A DNA stretch of 64,000 nucleotides from Platycnemis pennipes (GCA_933228895.1 OW121856.1:108413027-108477026), one strand, 5' to 3'. Counted from the first letter of the stretch, positions 1 to 11,569 are shown. Numbers and translations: made by a program. Notes: generated by a model from the letters alone, not told the origin.

Positions 1-452
1 GTATTCGTGAAAAGGCTTCTAAGCAAATGCGATTAGAGAAATTAGTGCAACTTGTCCTTTCCCAGGTCTCATTAAAAGTAATTGCCACCTGATTGTTGCC
101 CTACCTAGCCCTACTTAGCCCAGCCCTACCGCAGCCTGTCGCCTTGTATCTCTGATCGCCATATATCCAGACTAGCTAATTGTGTTTGAGTCTCTTTTTG
201 TGCGTAGTTCATCGTGGTTTGCAGTAGTTTATTTTAGTTGGGAGCAGTTTAGTTTATTTTAATAATGAAAAAGCAGGACCTTCAGCAATATATTAATAAT
301 TTGAATTTTATTAGTCATGACACTTGAAGATGGCACGCATAATCTAATGAATTATTAGACTACAATGAAAAACTACACCATGTGTGTACGCGAAATGCAA
401 TAAACTGTTTACCAAAGTGTCATTTCTAGGAGATTAAAGGCTTCTCTTCTTC
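1..452. other. Unassigned spacer
   Basis: AT-rich sequence with no ORF, RNA gene or repeat that I recognise. Confidence 0.4.
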
Positions 453-560
453 GCACCTTTATTGTGGCTTGCAGGGTATCATGTAGATGTAGATTAAGGG
501 TATGTGGCAGGGGATGTAGATCACCAAACATGAACCACGGACATGTACTACGAAGTTTAT
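453..560. mobile_element. Two CR1 3' tails in opposite orientation
   Basis: Positions 454-494 carry a plus-strand LINE tail: a GGCTTGCAGGGTAT-type block followed by GTAGATGTAGATTA. Directly after it, from about 498, a minus-strand tail begins (GTGGCAGGGG, then a GATCACCAAACATG-type block). Both match the 3' ends of the CR1-A/B elements elsewhere in the window. No coding sequence remains. They are either two independent tail-only insertions or one rearranged insertion. Confidence 0.65.
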
Positions 561-784
561 TGTCTGCCTATTGAACTGAATATCATGCGACCCACACACA
601 TACATGCACTACAACTTCCATTTTTCATCTAATTTTAAGGGAAATTTTGAGTTTTATCACTAAAAACATTATGTATGTAATTAGTTCATGAAGACATGCT
701 TCAATCCGTAAAAGACAGCCATCTTATGTCTGTTTCATTGTTATACTTGCATTTAAAGAGCATGATTGCACATTCACATTCTGA

Positions 785-870
785 ATATGTATTTTATGAA
801 TCGATGAAAGAGTGAGATGTCTTTATATGATCGCGAATTGTTCGAGGAAAGAACTATTTGAATATGTCTG
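785..870 (-). mobile_element. Decayed CR1-A-like 3' ORF fragment
   Basis: On the minus strand this stretch resembles the end of the CR1-A ORF2, the region reading KMSFFPRTIRD in intact copies. It has many substitutions and is not coding. Assignment is by eye only. Confidence 0.3.
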
Positions 871-954
871 CGATGAGGCAATGATCCGTGTCCGCCAATA
901 GTACGTACGTATGCTTACATTGTACTGGCCTTACTTCAGCGGAGCCGCCTTCAC

Positions 955-1040
955 CCGAATGTCTTCAGGAATGCCATCTTCGCGTTTGAAGGTATTCCGT
1001 GGCCTACGGCAATGAAACCACACTTATCCCCCTATAACAA
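955..1040 (-). mobile_element. RTE 3'-UTR-like fragment
   Basis: This segment shares GTTTGAAGGTATTCC, GGCAATGAA and ACACTT-TCCCC blocks with positions 14195-14275. That region is the 3' untranslated part of an RTE-type insertion. It appears to be a separate 3' fragment in the same orientation. Confidence 0.45.
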
Positions 1041-1199
1041 CAAACGTTTGTAAATCTGGCTTATCTCCTCTGAATTTATATATTCTGCTATTAATTCCTA
1101 ATCCTAAGTATTCCACTTTTGGCCTAACTAAAGTAAATTAGACTGGTAGACTAGAAGTAGACTGGACATAAACTTAGGGAAAGAGATACCCGAACGACT

Positions 1200-1353
1200 T
1201 ACGATCTTTTTCTTTCCTCGAACAATTAGGGAAATAGATTGCCGTGATTATATTCAATAATACATACAAAATTGAATCGATAGGTATCCTAGATACATCT
1301 ACATAATACTCAGCAAGCCACCATAAAGGTGTGTGGCAGGGGGCAGAGAGATG
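1200..1353. mobile_element. CR1-A-like fragment plus inverted tail
   Basis: Positions 1200-1245 resemble the plus-strand end of the CR1-A ORF2 (the FFPRTIR region). Positions 1294-1353 are a minus-strand CR1 tail (ACATCTACATAATAC, then AAGCCACCATAAAGGTGTGT and GGCAGGGGG). The two pieces face opposite ways, so this is a rearranged or composite remnant. Confidence 0.5.
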
Positions 1354-1500
1354 TATTTCAATATTAAGGCTTTTAATTAACAGCACGTTTATGCCTGCTA
1401 CTCTGCTTTTCACATATTTTTCAAATTTTTATGCCTAATTCTACTAAAATATTGCTACTAACACTCTGTAAGCATGATTTGCAGTACATGATCAGAGAAA

Positions 1501-1557
1501 AATTCACTCCCTGCCACATACCTTTATGGAGGCTTGAGGTGCATTATGTTGATGAAG
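1501..1557 (+). mobile_element. CR1 3' tail, tail only
   Basis: Reads TCACTCCCTGCCACATACC, then a diverged GGCTTGAGGTGCATTATG block. It matches the shared CR1 tail but has no TAGATG repeat. Only about 57 bp are recognisable. Confidence 0.55.
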
Positions 1558-2757
1558 TAGCACCTCTCTTGAGCTTTTGCGTTTCACTCGGCGAGTCTAA
1601 GGAGCTCGAGTTCATCAAGGCCAGAGTCTTAATATCCATGCGATTTCTCCAGTGCTTAGTTTAGTGGTTAGTGTGACTCCCAGAGTGTAGATTAAAGCAT
1701 AAAAGAGGAGTTTATGGATAGATTTAATGTATTTATCAATCAGGGGAAAGGATTATAAACAAGATGAGAGCAAAGGAAATATTCGCGGAAAGAATTTATT
1801 GAGGCCCCCTGCCAAATATGCATGACAAGTAAATGGAAGAATAGAGCAATGACACAGAGTAAATAGTGTCAAATTAAGAGAAGTAACCACGCGCGTATTC
1901 AAGTTTGCTCATTCAACCAGCCATCGAATTATAACTCTTATACACGTACGTACTGCGCAAACAAATATTAACATTTTCATCAAAACGCGAGAGTAAGTAA
2001 CCATCGAGGGAGGACAATATTTCATATATAAACTGGAGAGATAACATTCTCGGCAGGAATAATGGAATCGTAACTCTTGTGAGCCAATATTAAACACGCT
2101 TCCAGTAGGTACAATCCTGGAACGAATCGCTAAAAAGGCTGCAAGAAGAAATAAAATATTCACAACCCAGCCTGAAATGATTACACATTTCGATGTTCTT
2201 GGCGGAAAAAGCGACCATAATGGAATGTTAACCATCTAGGAGACTTCTGTTGGGGCTGAATATCCAAACTGGAACGGAAAATGCATTTGTTTCGGAGGAG
2301 CGATTTCTTTCCTTTGGGGGACGAAGCTCCAGACCAATGCATTTGTAAATGGATCCCGTGGAAAATGTAACCGAAGAGACGAGGAGATATTTCGTAAATG
2401 TACTACGTGATGGAATGACAAAGCATACTCCCTCTAAATATAAACAAGAAGGCAACAGGAACGACGTAAAGAAGACAACGAAATAACAAAGGAATTAAAA
2501 CAACTTGTTTAGAAATACCACTCATTTTAGAGGAAAGACAGTAAGAGAAAGTTCATCGACTAACGCGCAAGAAGAAAGATCACTTTACAGGCTGCTCTAC
2601 GATATTTTAAGAAAAAGCACTGGGTGAATCACTGGAAGAAATTCCGTAATTGTTCCTGTGTTACGCAAAAGGGAACTGCGGATGAAATACTCACATATCG
2701 AGGCTCTTAAAGACAAAAACGGCGGAGTAAACCCACTCGGCAGAGATAAAACAAACA
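1558..2757. other. Unassigned spacer
   Basis: No family-recognisable coding region. The ORFs present (longest 108 codons, 1909-2235 minus) show no motif, and they overlap other ORFs without any sign of a gene. Confidence 0.35.
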
Positions 2758-2820
2758 CTATCTACATCTATGCAATACCCTGACAGCCACCGCAATGGTG
2801 ATTGGCAGGGAGTGAGTCAA
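2758..2820 (-). mobile_element. CR1 3' tail, tail only
   Basis: Reads TATCTACATCTATGCAATACC, then a diverged CAGCCACCGC and GGCAGGGAGTGA. This is a minus-strand CR1 tail without coding sequence. Confidence 0.5.
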
Positions 2821-2994
2821 ATCCAGACCTGTATTATTTATCAGGGGCCACACTTGTTACCAAGCAGATATTTACAAAAATACTGCCCCAGGCATACACT
2901 ACATACTCGAAAGAAATGAAGAGCAACAACACTACCAAATTATTAGTTGACACAAAGTTATAAGATAGTTCTAATAAGAAGGTCATATCTAAAA

Positions 2995-3927
2995 ATAGTG
3001 CACTATCTCCTGTAATTTTCAATGTATACATCGAGAGAGCCATCAATGAAATCAAAGAGAAGTCTTCTGGAGTGACTATCCACGGAGAAAAAATAAGCAT
3101 GCTGCGATTCGCTGATGACATAGCACTCGATCCAGAGACAGAGAAGGAGCTGAATAAGATGCTAACAACCATGGAAAGGACTATGGCCAGATATCAGCTG
3201 AAGATAAATAAGAAGAAGACTAAGATATTGGTGTGCAGCAAGAAAGAAGAGGCCAAAACAAACGTCAAACTCGGAAAACAAAAACTTGAAGAGGTGAAAG
3301 AGTTCTCTTACCTTGGAAGCCGAGTAACCAACAATGGACGAAGCAAGAAAGAAATAGGTAATAGAATAGCCCAGGCAAAGAGAGCATTGTATCAAAAGAA
3401 GAATCTACTTACAGCAGGAAATACAAGCGTAGAAGTAATAAAACAGTTTATCAGAACATACATCTGGAGCATGTTTCTTTACGGAAGTGAGGCATGGACG
3501 ATGAGAGCAGCGGAGAAGAAAACGGTGGAAGCATTCGAAATGTGGTGTTACAGAAGAATGCTGAAGAATGAAGAATGCTGAAGGTTGCGTATGCGACCTA
3601 CACGGTACAATGGATCGACCGAGTAAGTAACAAGGAAGTCCTAAGAAAAGTGGGAGAAAAGAGAAGTTTGCTGACAACTCTAAAAAGAAGAAGGGAAAAC
3701 CTGGCCATATCTTGAGACACGATGGTCTGATGAAGACTATCGTCGAGGGAAAAGTGAACGGGAAGATTGGAAAAGGCAGGCCTCGTATGAGTTACACAGA
3801 ACAGGTCGTAAAGGACGTGAAAGAGAGGAACTACGTTAATATGAAGAGGTTGTCCGATAGAAGAATCGTGTGGAAAGCTGCGTCAAACCAATCCTTGGAT
3901 TGTTGACCCATGATGATGATGATGATC
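2995..3927 (+). pseudogene. RTE-type LINE reverse transcriptase, 5'-truncated
   Basis: This is the C-terminal half of an RTE-type endonuclease/reverse transcriptase, which copies element RNA into DNA at the target site. It begins near LSPVIFNVYIE (RT block B). It then has the catalytic FADDIAL block near 3105-3130, followed by LYGSEAWTM and EAFEMWCYRRM, which are characteristic of RTE-like ORF2. The longest open segment is 3072-3581 (169 codons). Near 3560-3600 a local duplication of an AGAATGCTGAAG unit and frameshifts break the frame. The reading resumes at about 3712-3906 with GHILRHDGLMKTIVEGKVNG and a conserved C-terminus ending NQSLDC. The 3' end is an (ATG)n microsatellite at about 3909-3926, typical of RTE tails. 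The endonuclease and RT fingers are absent. Confidence 0.8.
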
Positions 3928-4074
3928 TAAAAATAGATAGTTTAACAATGAACTTATGTCCTAGATCATGCATGAGTTAGTAGCGTTTGTGTGAAGATGT
4001 ACCTACACGTTATTTGAAAAAAAATCACTACATTCTAATTTCTACATCAAAATGAACACCAATGAGTTTTTCTG

Positions 4075-4400
4075 ATTTCTCCATGTACGTTTGCTGTTTT
4101 CCTTAACTGTCCCTAATCGTGCGCTGAAAAAATTAATTATTGAATCTATCCTCCATGCTATCTATATGCTTTCATTTTCATTTTCAATAAACTCGAGACA
4201 TCCTCAGTAAAGCTATTCGTTTTAAATTTCTGAAGCTGATATATTATGTATTTTAACCTACAATCTGATAATGATTCAGACCATAAATCTTCTAATAATT
4301 TTGATACAATTCAAAACCTATCGTGATACCTATTAACAAACCTAGCTGCTCTACGCTGCACTCTGCCTAGATAGTCACCATAAACATATTCTTTAAAATT
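4075..4400 (-). mobile_element. Diverged CR1-B-like 3' ORF fragment
   Basis: On the minus strand the order matches the CR1-B ORF2 C-terminus. A block around 4340-4370 corresponds to VQRRAARFV. A block around 4250-4330 corresponds to the ELIQELGWESLSERR region. A TCAGTAAAGCTATTCG block lies at about 4205. Divergence is high and the frame is lost. The tail is not visible. Confidence 0.5.
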
Positions 4401-4837
4401 GTTCTAATGAAGATCTTGATCGAGGCAGACATGGATTTGAGTGACGCTGAAATCAACCACATAGTTCAACTGAAGCCACTGAATTCATATAAAATGCAAT
4501 AAATATCCAGTAAAATAATATCCGTAAATACGTTATTGGAAGAAAGTAAGTTACCGAAGGACTAGAATTTTGCGTATGCGACTCTTATTGTTAGATTTAA
4601 AAACTGTAAAAAACAGGATTCAGAATTCGGAAAGCGATCTAAAGTGCACAGAGAGACAGAGAGGTTGGACAAAATGTCCAAGTCGACGCCTCGAAGTGGA
4701 GTCTCTCGCAGGTGAGATCAGCGCTTGACACCGAAACGGGTGCTTCGCGATTATCGCCATGGCAACCGGTAACAGTCGTTTCCTGAGCAACCAGTCATGT
4801 GCCACGAAATATCGCTTATGGATGCCAGTATTGTGTA
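4401..4837. other. Unassigned spacer
   Basis: No recognisable gene. A 115-codon minus-strand ORF (4620-4967) runs into the adjacent R1 repeat and shows no family motif. Confidence 0.35.
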
Positions 4838-5525
4838 CAGTCGGATTCAAAAGTAATGCAACAAATCGAGCGGCGCCACTTTCGCTGCTTTTCGGAATTG
4901 AGTTCCTACCTGTTCTACGGTTCCCATGACCGTTCGCCATTCGCGTATTAATGACGAAAACGTACAAGAAATGTGTATCCCCGGAAGAATAACAAATTTT
5001 AAATACATTTTATCGATCGGCACGATGAATTGGAAAGAATATTTCTTCACGCATGCTTGCGGAACAACTTTTCCACAGGAAATATTGCCCTAGTTGTATT
5101 CACGTTTTTTCGGAATTTCGGAACGATCACGGCTGTCTTTTTCCTTTCCGGTCTTTGATTGTGATAATGGTGATTGCATTAACCTTGTTGTAATTGCTGT
5201 GGAACTCCTCTAAACTGCTCTTAAGGGAGACATACATCCACAACTCGAAGTACTGATGCAAATGAAGGATATGAAAAATGTAAAGATGTAATACAATGAA
5301 CCACTAATCAGAACCATGGCCGTGATGGCTACGGCAGGTCGTTCAAGATAGTGCCACCAGGTATCGATTCCGTAGGATGACATTTTTTTTCCTCCGTGCA
5401 CTACTTCTAACAATGGTTCTCTACTAGGTACGTTACTTTATGATGAGCATTCAAAAAGTAATATTTTGTCCTTATTCCCTATTTTACTGATCCATTAGAG
5501 ATCATGAGGAAAGTAATTTATTTTA
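4838..5525 (+). repeat. Dispersed repeat R1, copy 1
   Basis: About 690 bp that recur in inverted orientation at 10321-11643. The outer boundary starts CAGTCGGATTCAAAAGTAAT just after a TA dinucleotide, which looks like a Tc1/mariner-style terminus. A second copy of a TTCAAAAAGTAAT block lies near 5448, in the same direction rather than inverted. The reading beginning MNWKEYFFTHA in this copy is interrupted by stops, whereas the second copy is open for 165 codons. I do not recognise the encoded sequence. It may be the 3' part of a Tc1-like transposon. Confidence 0.6.
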
Positions 5526-5984
5526 AATAAAAAAATGAAAAATCAATTTATGCATACCCCTGAGGAAAATTATCGAGAACCTTTCCTGCCCCACGCTTCC
5601 TGCCGCGCGAGAGAGAAGCATTTGGGGAGAGTAAGCCAGGAGTAATAAGAGGGAAATATGGGCAGAGGGAGTGGAAGATGAGGGTTTGAAAGTGGGGGTT
5701 GAGTTGCTCAAGTCGGTTAGGTTTGCCAATCATAAAGTGCTGGTCAGTCAGTCAGCTATGAGATTACAGTGATTGGTAAGTGCGTTAAATGATCAGTGTG
5801 AGTAGGTTGGAATATTATTATTGGAAATAATTTGGAATAATTATTAAGAAAAGGAAAGTAGTGAGATTATCGAAAAAAAAAGAAGGCTAAATTAAATATT
5901 CGAATTGTAGGTAATAAATTGGAACATGTGGAATATTTAACAGACGTAGGAAGTATTTTAGAATAAAATGGGTACTGGTAGAAA
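5526..5984. other. Unassigned spacer
   Basis: Purine-rich sequence without a supported gene. The two ORFs on the minus strand (68 and 61 codons) overlap each other and carry no motif. Confidence 0.35.
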
Positions 5985-6455
5985 ATCAGAAGGAGATTTG
6001 CACTGGCGAAAGAAGCATTTGTAAAAAGGAAAGAACTGTTGGCAAATACCTTAAGAAAAAAAATACATGAGTAAAGTCATGTATATGGAGCGTAGCGTTG
6101 TATGAATCAGAGTCGTGAACTATGAGAAAATAATATTAACGCAGTTTGGGGGCTTTTGAGGTGTGGTGTGGAGAAGGATGGAGAAGATACGGATGGAAAA
6201 ACAAATGAGGAAGTGCTGGAATAGAGTTGTGCAGGATAGAAAACTGTTGCGAAGTATGTATAAGAGGTAGATCAAGAGTGTGGACGACGGGTATATTGTG
6301 GTGCATTGGGGTTCAGAAGAAGCTATAGAAGGGAGAAAGCTTGGTAAAAGAGGAAGAGAGAGGAAAAGAATAGACATTTTGGATAAGATGAAAGGGAAAA
6401 ACCTACGAAGATTTAAAGAAGGATGTAACTTGGGGTGAGATTACTAAATTATTGT
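5985..6455 (+). pseudogene. Decayed RTE-like RT C-terminal fragment
   Basis: Across shifting frames this stretch reads AFVKRKELL, a WSVALYESES block (from YGSE-W), a GAFEVW block, NEEVLE, and RGRKRIDILDKMKGKNLRR. That order matches the C-terminal part of RTE-like ORF2 proteins. There are several frameshifts and stops. It is much more diverged than the copies at 2995-3927 and 42527-43005, so it is probably older or another lineage. No tail is clear. Confidence 0.55.
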
Positions 6456-7600
6456 TGTATATTAGATAAATAAATATATATGAAACAATGAAATATTGCT
6501 TATGGACTATTCAAACCTGCCGTTACCGGTAGATTGCTATTTATTATAGAATGAACGCAAGATGATTAACCAATCATGACCAAAAACACAGCTACAGAGT
6601 CAGGTTTCTGCCATGACTAGGCCGATTTTTTTCTCTTCTGGTATGACTCCTGCGCACCTTACGGACAGTGAGGAAAACCCAGCACCGGAACAACATGAGA
6701 AAAATTTCTTATGTTGAGATTTGTTAAAGTATATATTCACCATAATCACATGCAACTATTCTTTATCACCGAGAAGAATTGAAAGAAAAATAATTTCTGT
6801 GCTCACGAAAACTATGTGAGTCCACACAAAGGTCGCCAATTTCTTTGGAAATGTCGTCCCTTGGGAGTGCACTCGAACTCACAAACTTTTACGACCGTGT
6901 GGGAGGGTTGAGAAAATGTTCGATAATCGTCTCACACTCCAACTGGATACCTTGCCCTCACTGTAATGTTTGGGGATAAATACTTTAATTACAATTACAA
7001 CAGTTAGTTATTTAAAATTACCCTAAACTTCAGTGGGTGTTACCCTTGCTCTCACAATAGGTTGGAGCACTGAAAATAGTATTTTCCTAATACTGATACT
7101 TGACGGTGGAATTTTCTGTCCTATTTCAGAAAAACTAATTTGGTGCCTTTCAATAGAACGTTGCATCGTAAACGCAGTTTTGTCAGTATTCATGCTCAGT
7201 GTTGTTCCTAGGGTTTATTTTATGATTTTAAATATCATTCATTGTCGAATGTGTTTTTCGGTGCTAGCACGGTGGAAACCAAACAAGCGCATGCAAATAA
7301 TTCCTACTTCTTCGGTACTAGAGATAATAGCGCTTAAAAAATTTCACGTCCATGCTCCGGTCTGCCAGGGGCGGCTCCAGACCAGAGATTGGGGCACCTG
7401 CGTGCCGTGGCGGCCCTGGGGGATGGAGTACACCACCAAGGAAAAAGATGATTCCGGGCGTCCTCTCCCAGGAATTCGTAATAAACTATCTGCAAAAAGG
7501 CGCATTTCAGTGTGCTTATTTTGTTACACTTTTTCATGATATTTTATTATTTTGCTGTACTGCGGGTCTTGTAAAGTGAAAAAGAAAGTCTTATTTAGTT
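6456..7600. other. Unassigned spacer with one 168-codon ORF
   Basis: No family could be assigned. A plus-strand ORF at 7033-7539 (168 codons) has a hydrophobic N-terminal half and ends in a short GC-rich block (7350-7480) whose composition differs from its surroundings. The ORF overlaps others on both strands and lacks domain motifs, so I do not call it a gene. Confidence 0.3.
6830..6960 (-). repeat. Possible tRNA-derived SINE head
   Basis: On the minus strand, 6860-6905 reads like a tRNA anticodon-to-T-arm segment: ACACGGTCGTAAAAG, then GTGAGTTCGAGTGC. The GAGTTCGA part resembles a pol III B box. No full tRNA fold is present and no target duplication was found. A SINE or tRNA pseudogene is the best guess. 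Confidence 0.3.
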
Positions 7601-8205
7601 ACATCTACATCTACATTCACACGATACACTGCGAGCCACCACGAGGGTGTGTGGCAGGGGGTGAATATCACCAAGCATGAACTACCGACATACTAACAAG
7701 CAACTATATTGTCTTATGCAACTTGATTGTTAGTATCTATAGTATTTAAGGGATTAATACACGCATCGTGCACCATAGAGTACTCTAAAATAATTTCCCT
7801 ACCTATCCCTTTGCTATGCTGCCTATTCTTTTCTCTTATAGTACGGGGGAAAATGCCATTTTGAACCTATCTGTACGACAATCTATCTCTCTAATCTTAT
7901 TTATCTGGTCGAATATAGCATAATACGCTGGTGTTTTTAATATGTGCCCAACATCTTCAGTACTATAGCTATCCGATTGAAATTTCTCTAATAGATTCAA
8001 TCTGTACTTAAACCTACGCTCTGATAATGATTCCCACCCTAATTCTTGTATTAATTCTGAAACGCTACTCAACCTATCGTAACACCTTTTAACGAACTTA
8101 ACAGCTCTACGCTGAACACTGTCTAGTTCTCTGATCAACCCTAATTCATTCGGATCCCTTACACTGGCTGCATACTCAAGGTGGGGCCTAACTAGGGAAA
8201 AGCAA
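7601..8205 (-). mobile_element. CR1-B LINE, 5'-truncated 3' end
   Basis: The minus-strand copy runs from (CATCTA)n at 7601 through the shared tail and 3' UTR to ORF2 codons at 7836-8138. That ORF reads ELDSVQRRAVKFVKRCYDRL, then QELGWESLSERR, KFQSD and the terminal RTDRFKMAF block. It corresponds to the last ~130 residues of ORF2. The first ~90% of the element is missing. One frameshift near 7850 separates the C-terminal residues. A mature LINE of this group would need about 900 ORF2 residues, so the copy is inactive. Confidence 0.8.
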
Positions 8206-8589
8206 CATCGCTATTTTGAATAACATACCTAAAACCGTGCTTCGACGGAAAAACATTATTTAGGCTTTCAGTTTTACGTCAATAAAAAAAAATCCGCATT
8301 TTTGGGAGGGGGAGGGGGGGGTTACAATTGCCCCTACCCCTTGAGCCCTGTGGTCTGCGTGATGGTGATCGGAATGCTAGTGAGTTCGTGTGTCGCGTTC
8401 TACCTGAATAGCCAGGTAGAGCCAGGGATAGCTGTCGTCGAGTTCATGCAGCAACGTCCCGCGATCGCTCTAATCGGCAGAATGGTAGGTTAGAGTAAAA
8501 TGGGGAAATTAAAGTCAGTCTTTTTCTTACACTGTCTTTTTTACTCGAGGAGAACTTACGGTAGCCCGTAATTCATTTCATTCAGACCG
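8206..8589. other. Unassigned spacer
   Basis: Contains a G-rich run at 8304-8321. A 63-codon ORF follows it. No family is recognised. Confidence 0.35.
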
Positions 8590-10320
8590 TTGTGCCGCTA
8601 AACGAAGCTAACAGAGGCAATATTATGGGTAGGAGTGGGAGTGACTGCTATTTCCCGAGAAGTAGAATTAGATAGGAGCACTATTGATAGATGGATCAAG
8701 CGAAATAGGGAGGGTGATGAGGCTTTAAAAAGAAGACCGAGAGGTGGAAGTCCTCGGTGCACAGCTAGGCAGCAGGACGAAGAAGCGTGACAAATTTATT
8801 TAGATCAGCCTTTGTTGACCAGTGGAGTTGCTGTCATCAAGAGGCAACTAAGAATTAATTGTAGCAGTTCCAAAAATAGGGCGGCGATACCACGATACAG
8901 GTATCGACAGTTACAGGCTGGCGATAAAACCCGTGACAAGCGAATAACCCCGGAAGCAGGCTTGAATTCACTCAGGCATACGCAGTAATGATCCAAGCCT
9001 ATTGGGATTTGTTTTTTTTACAGTTATGAAAAAACACTCAAAAGTGACCAGCATGGAGAAGTTTATATATGGCTCCCACGTAACTCCAGGTAAAACAGTA
9101 AGAAAATGATTCAAAATTTCTTGTGATTAGTTAATTATTTTATCAAAACTCCATTTCAAATTTTTCGCAGGTTCCAGGCAGAGCATATTTTAAGAAATAA
9201 TAGACCTGACCACATAAGACTGAGCTTTTGGGGGGCAATGTCTGCGGCAAGGCCAGGGCCTTTGGTCAAAACACAGAGAAAAATTAAATCTCAGGAGTAT
9301 GTGGGTATTTTAAGGACACAATGGGGAATATGCATGAAATTTGTTTCTCGAAAATTAATGATGTACCTAATGCGAAATTTTCTCATCAATTTAAATATAT
9401 AAACCAAATTTTTCCACGCCCACCACAAAGATTTTTGAATGATATTAAAATGTTCCCGAAAATCGACTAAAGTCACGTGACCTGAAACGCCTTCTGACGT
9501 CACTGCATGGTATAGGTTCCATATTGCTACGGAGATAGACATTTATATTTAAAAGAAAACGAAGTGAATATATTGTTTTGAGGTTTTTAGCCCTTTCTCG
9601 AAAGAAACGATGACTGAAAAAATACTTAAGAAAGCACATTCCGACAATTTCCTTTGGTTGACTCCCTTATGGCGGCGTTCTTCTTTAAAATAAACCAGCG
9701 ATTGCATAGACGTAGTAGAAATTCTTGGGCACTAAACAGGAATTATACAATTAATGGACGAGTTGCTCGTTACCATCCGTACTACGTAAATAAAAAATCG
9801 AAATGCAATTGTTTATTGCACTAAACAAATGAGATAAATACATTCCAAGAACTCATTTAACAACTTACCTCCACGCATAAACAGATAAACAACGCCCATA
9901 GTGATACCGTGCCGTGACGTCATGCAATGACGTCGTGTTTTTAAGCTGCCGAAAAAGTACAATTTTCAAAGAGTAATATCTTTGTAACACAACTTAATTC
10001 TTCAGCAAAAGTTTCACCAAGAACATTTTAGCTAATAAACTTCACATTCAAAGAGTTATAAAAAATAGTGCATGTTCCTCATTGCTGCCATATATATCCG
10101 AGGTCGTGCCTGAGGGAGAGGACGTAGTTGCTGTACCAAAAAAACTGCCCCATCCGTAGATCAGCAGAAACGAGAGGCTTCTTCCAACAGCCTCGCAATA
10201 TTGAGGTGATACCGTGTCCGTCAAATTTGCCAGACCTCAATCCCATTGAGAATATCTGGGGCCTAATTGTCAGTAAATGGGAAAATGAGGGACAGAGGAC
10301 AGATATTGTTTTAAAATAAA
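8590..10320 (+). pseudogene. Tc1-like transposase remnant, split by an insertion
   Basis: Tc1-like transposases cut and paste DNA using an HTH DNA-binding region and a DDE/D nuclease. From 8640 the plus strand reads an HTH block (VTAISREVELDRSTIDRWIK) and KRRPRGGSPRCTARQQ. Near 9220 a FWGAMSAARPGPLV block follows, typical of Tc1 catalytic cores, then SQEYVGILRT. An unrelated 766-bp element (9319-10084) interrupts there. Downstream the reading resumes at about 10128-10319 with NCPIRRSAETRG and LPDLNPIENIWGLI, the conserved C-terminal motif. Multiple stops and frameshifts make it inactive. R1 lies immediately downstream and could be its 3' flank. Confidence 0.75.
9319..10084. mobile_element. 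MITE-like element inside the Tc1 remnant
   Basis: The 766-bp insert is bounded by imperfect inverted repeats: CAATGGGGAATATGCA at 9319-9334 and the inverted partner CAATGAGGAACATGCA at 10069-10084. Inside are GACGTCA and CACGTGA-type dyads near both ends, but no transposase. The flanking transposase reading stops and resumes at its edges, which supports insertion. I could not define a target-site duplication, so the superfamily is open. Confidence 0.55.
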
Positions 10321-10348
10321 ATACTTTTCTCATGACTTCTATGGATCA

Positions 10349-10846
10349 TTAAAATAGGGAATACGGGCAAAAAATTACTTTTAGAATACTCATTATAAAG
10401 TAAAGTAATAGAGAACCACTGTTAGAAGTAGTGCACGGAGGAAAAAAAATGTCATCCGACGGAATCGATCCCATACCTGGTGACATTATCTTGAACGACC
10501 TGCCATCACGGCCATGTTTGTGTATAGTATTACATCGTATAACATCTTTACATTTTTTATATCCCTCATTCGCATCAGTACTTGTGGATTTATGTCTCCC
10601 TGAAAAGCAGTTCAGAGGAATTTCTACAGCAATTACAACAAGGTTAATGCAATCACTATTATCACAATCGAAGACCGGAAAGGTAAAAGACGGCCGTGAT
10701 CGTTCCGAAATACGTGAATACAACAAGGGTAATATTTCCTGTGGAAAAGTTGTTTCACAAACATGAGTGAAGAAATATTCTTTCCAATTCATCGTGACCA
10801 ATCGATAAAATGTATTTAAAACTTTGTTATTATTCCGGGGATACAC
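10349..10846 (-). CDS. Hypothetical 165-codon ORF in R1
   Basis: An unrecognised ORF on the minus strand of R1. It is Cys/Ser-rich with no clear domain, signal peptide or membrane segment. The homologous stretch in R1 copy 1 aligns (MNWKEYFFTH, FPVFDCDN, SIPSDDIFFPPCTTSN-like blocks) but has frame breaks. Parallel decay without obvious synonymous bias argues for chance openness. I do not assign a function. Confidence 0.2.
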   Translation of the reverse strand: MYPRNNNKVLNTFYRLVTMNWKEYFFTHVCETTFPQEILPLLYSRISERSRPSFTFPVFDCDNSDCINLVVIAVEIPLNCFSGRHKSTSTDANEGYKKCKDVIRCNTIHKHGRDGRSFKIMSPGMGSIPSDDIFFPPCTTSNSGSLLLYFIMSILKVIFCPYSLF

Positions 10847-10904
10847 ATTTCCTGTACATTTTCATCATTGATACGTGAATGGGTCACGGTCATGGGAACT
10901 GTAT

Positions 10905-11569
10905 ATCTATATCTGTCTACATAATACCCTACAAGCCACCATAAAGGTGTGTGGCAGGGGGTGAACACTCACCAAACATGCACTACATATCATGCATAAA
11001 ATTTGTAATTAAAAATTAAAATAGCAAAGTAAACATGCAAAAACATGCTGTTAGTTCGGTTAGGTTCAAGTCCTTATACCAATATGCAGGTAACAATGTT
11101 ATCCATTGCTACTCTCCGATTGGACATATTTACCGTTATTCATATCCCTAATAGTACGAGGAAAAAAGGACATTTTGAATATGTCAGATCGGCAATCAAT
11201 TTCTCTAATTTTGTGATAATGGTCCAGTCTACTCCAGTCTACCATAGTAAGTTGGGGTCCGCAAAATATTTTCAACATCATCACTGAAAATATGGTCTTG
11301 GAATTTATTTAAGATAATAAGTCTAAATTTCAACCCGCGATCTGACAATGATTCCCAATTCAATTCATTTAATAGACTGGTTACGCTAATAAGATTATCG
11401 TACCGTCTCTTTACAAATCTTGCCGATCTTCGCTGACACGTTCAAATTCGTTATTTAGACCGATTTCGCAGGAATCCCATACACTGGCAGCATATTCCAA
11501 ATGAGGTCTAACAAGGGGGAAAAGTAGCTGATTTCTCGTACATGATCGTCACATTTACCCAATACTCTT
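10905..11569 (-). mobile_element. CR1-A LINE, 5'-truncated, inserted in R1
   Basis: The tail begins near 10905 (TATCTATATCTGTCTACATA, then AAGCCACCATAAAGG). Next come the 3' UTR and the minus-strand ORF2 end, including a KMSFFPRTIRDMNNGKYVQ block at 11099-11190 and a region corresponding to SLLNELNWESLSDR. The 5' end is truncated near 11569, in the KRVLGKCDDH region. Frameshifts and a local duplication near 11225 disable the ORF. It interrupts R1 copy 2. Confidence 0.8.

Noticed and set aside
7033..7539. 168-codon ORF as a host gene
   Set aside because: No family motif, mixed composition along its length and overlapping ORFs in other frames.
9311..9316. piggyBac insertion (TTAA site) at the MITE edge
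   Set aside because: TTTTAAGG lies near the left end but there is no matching TTAA at the right end.
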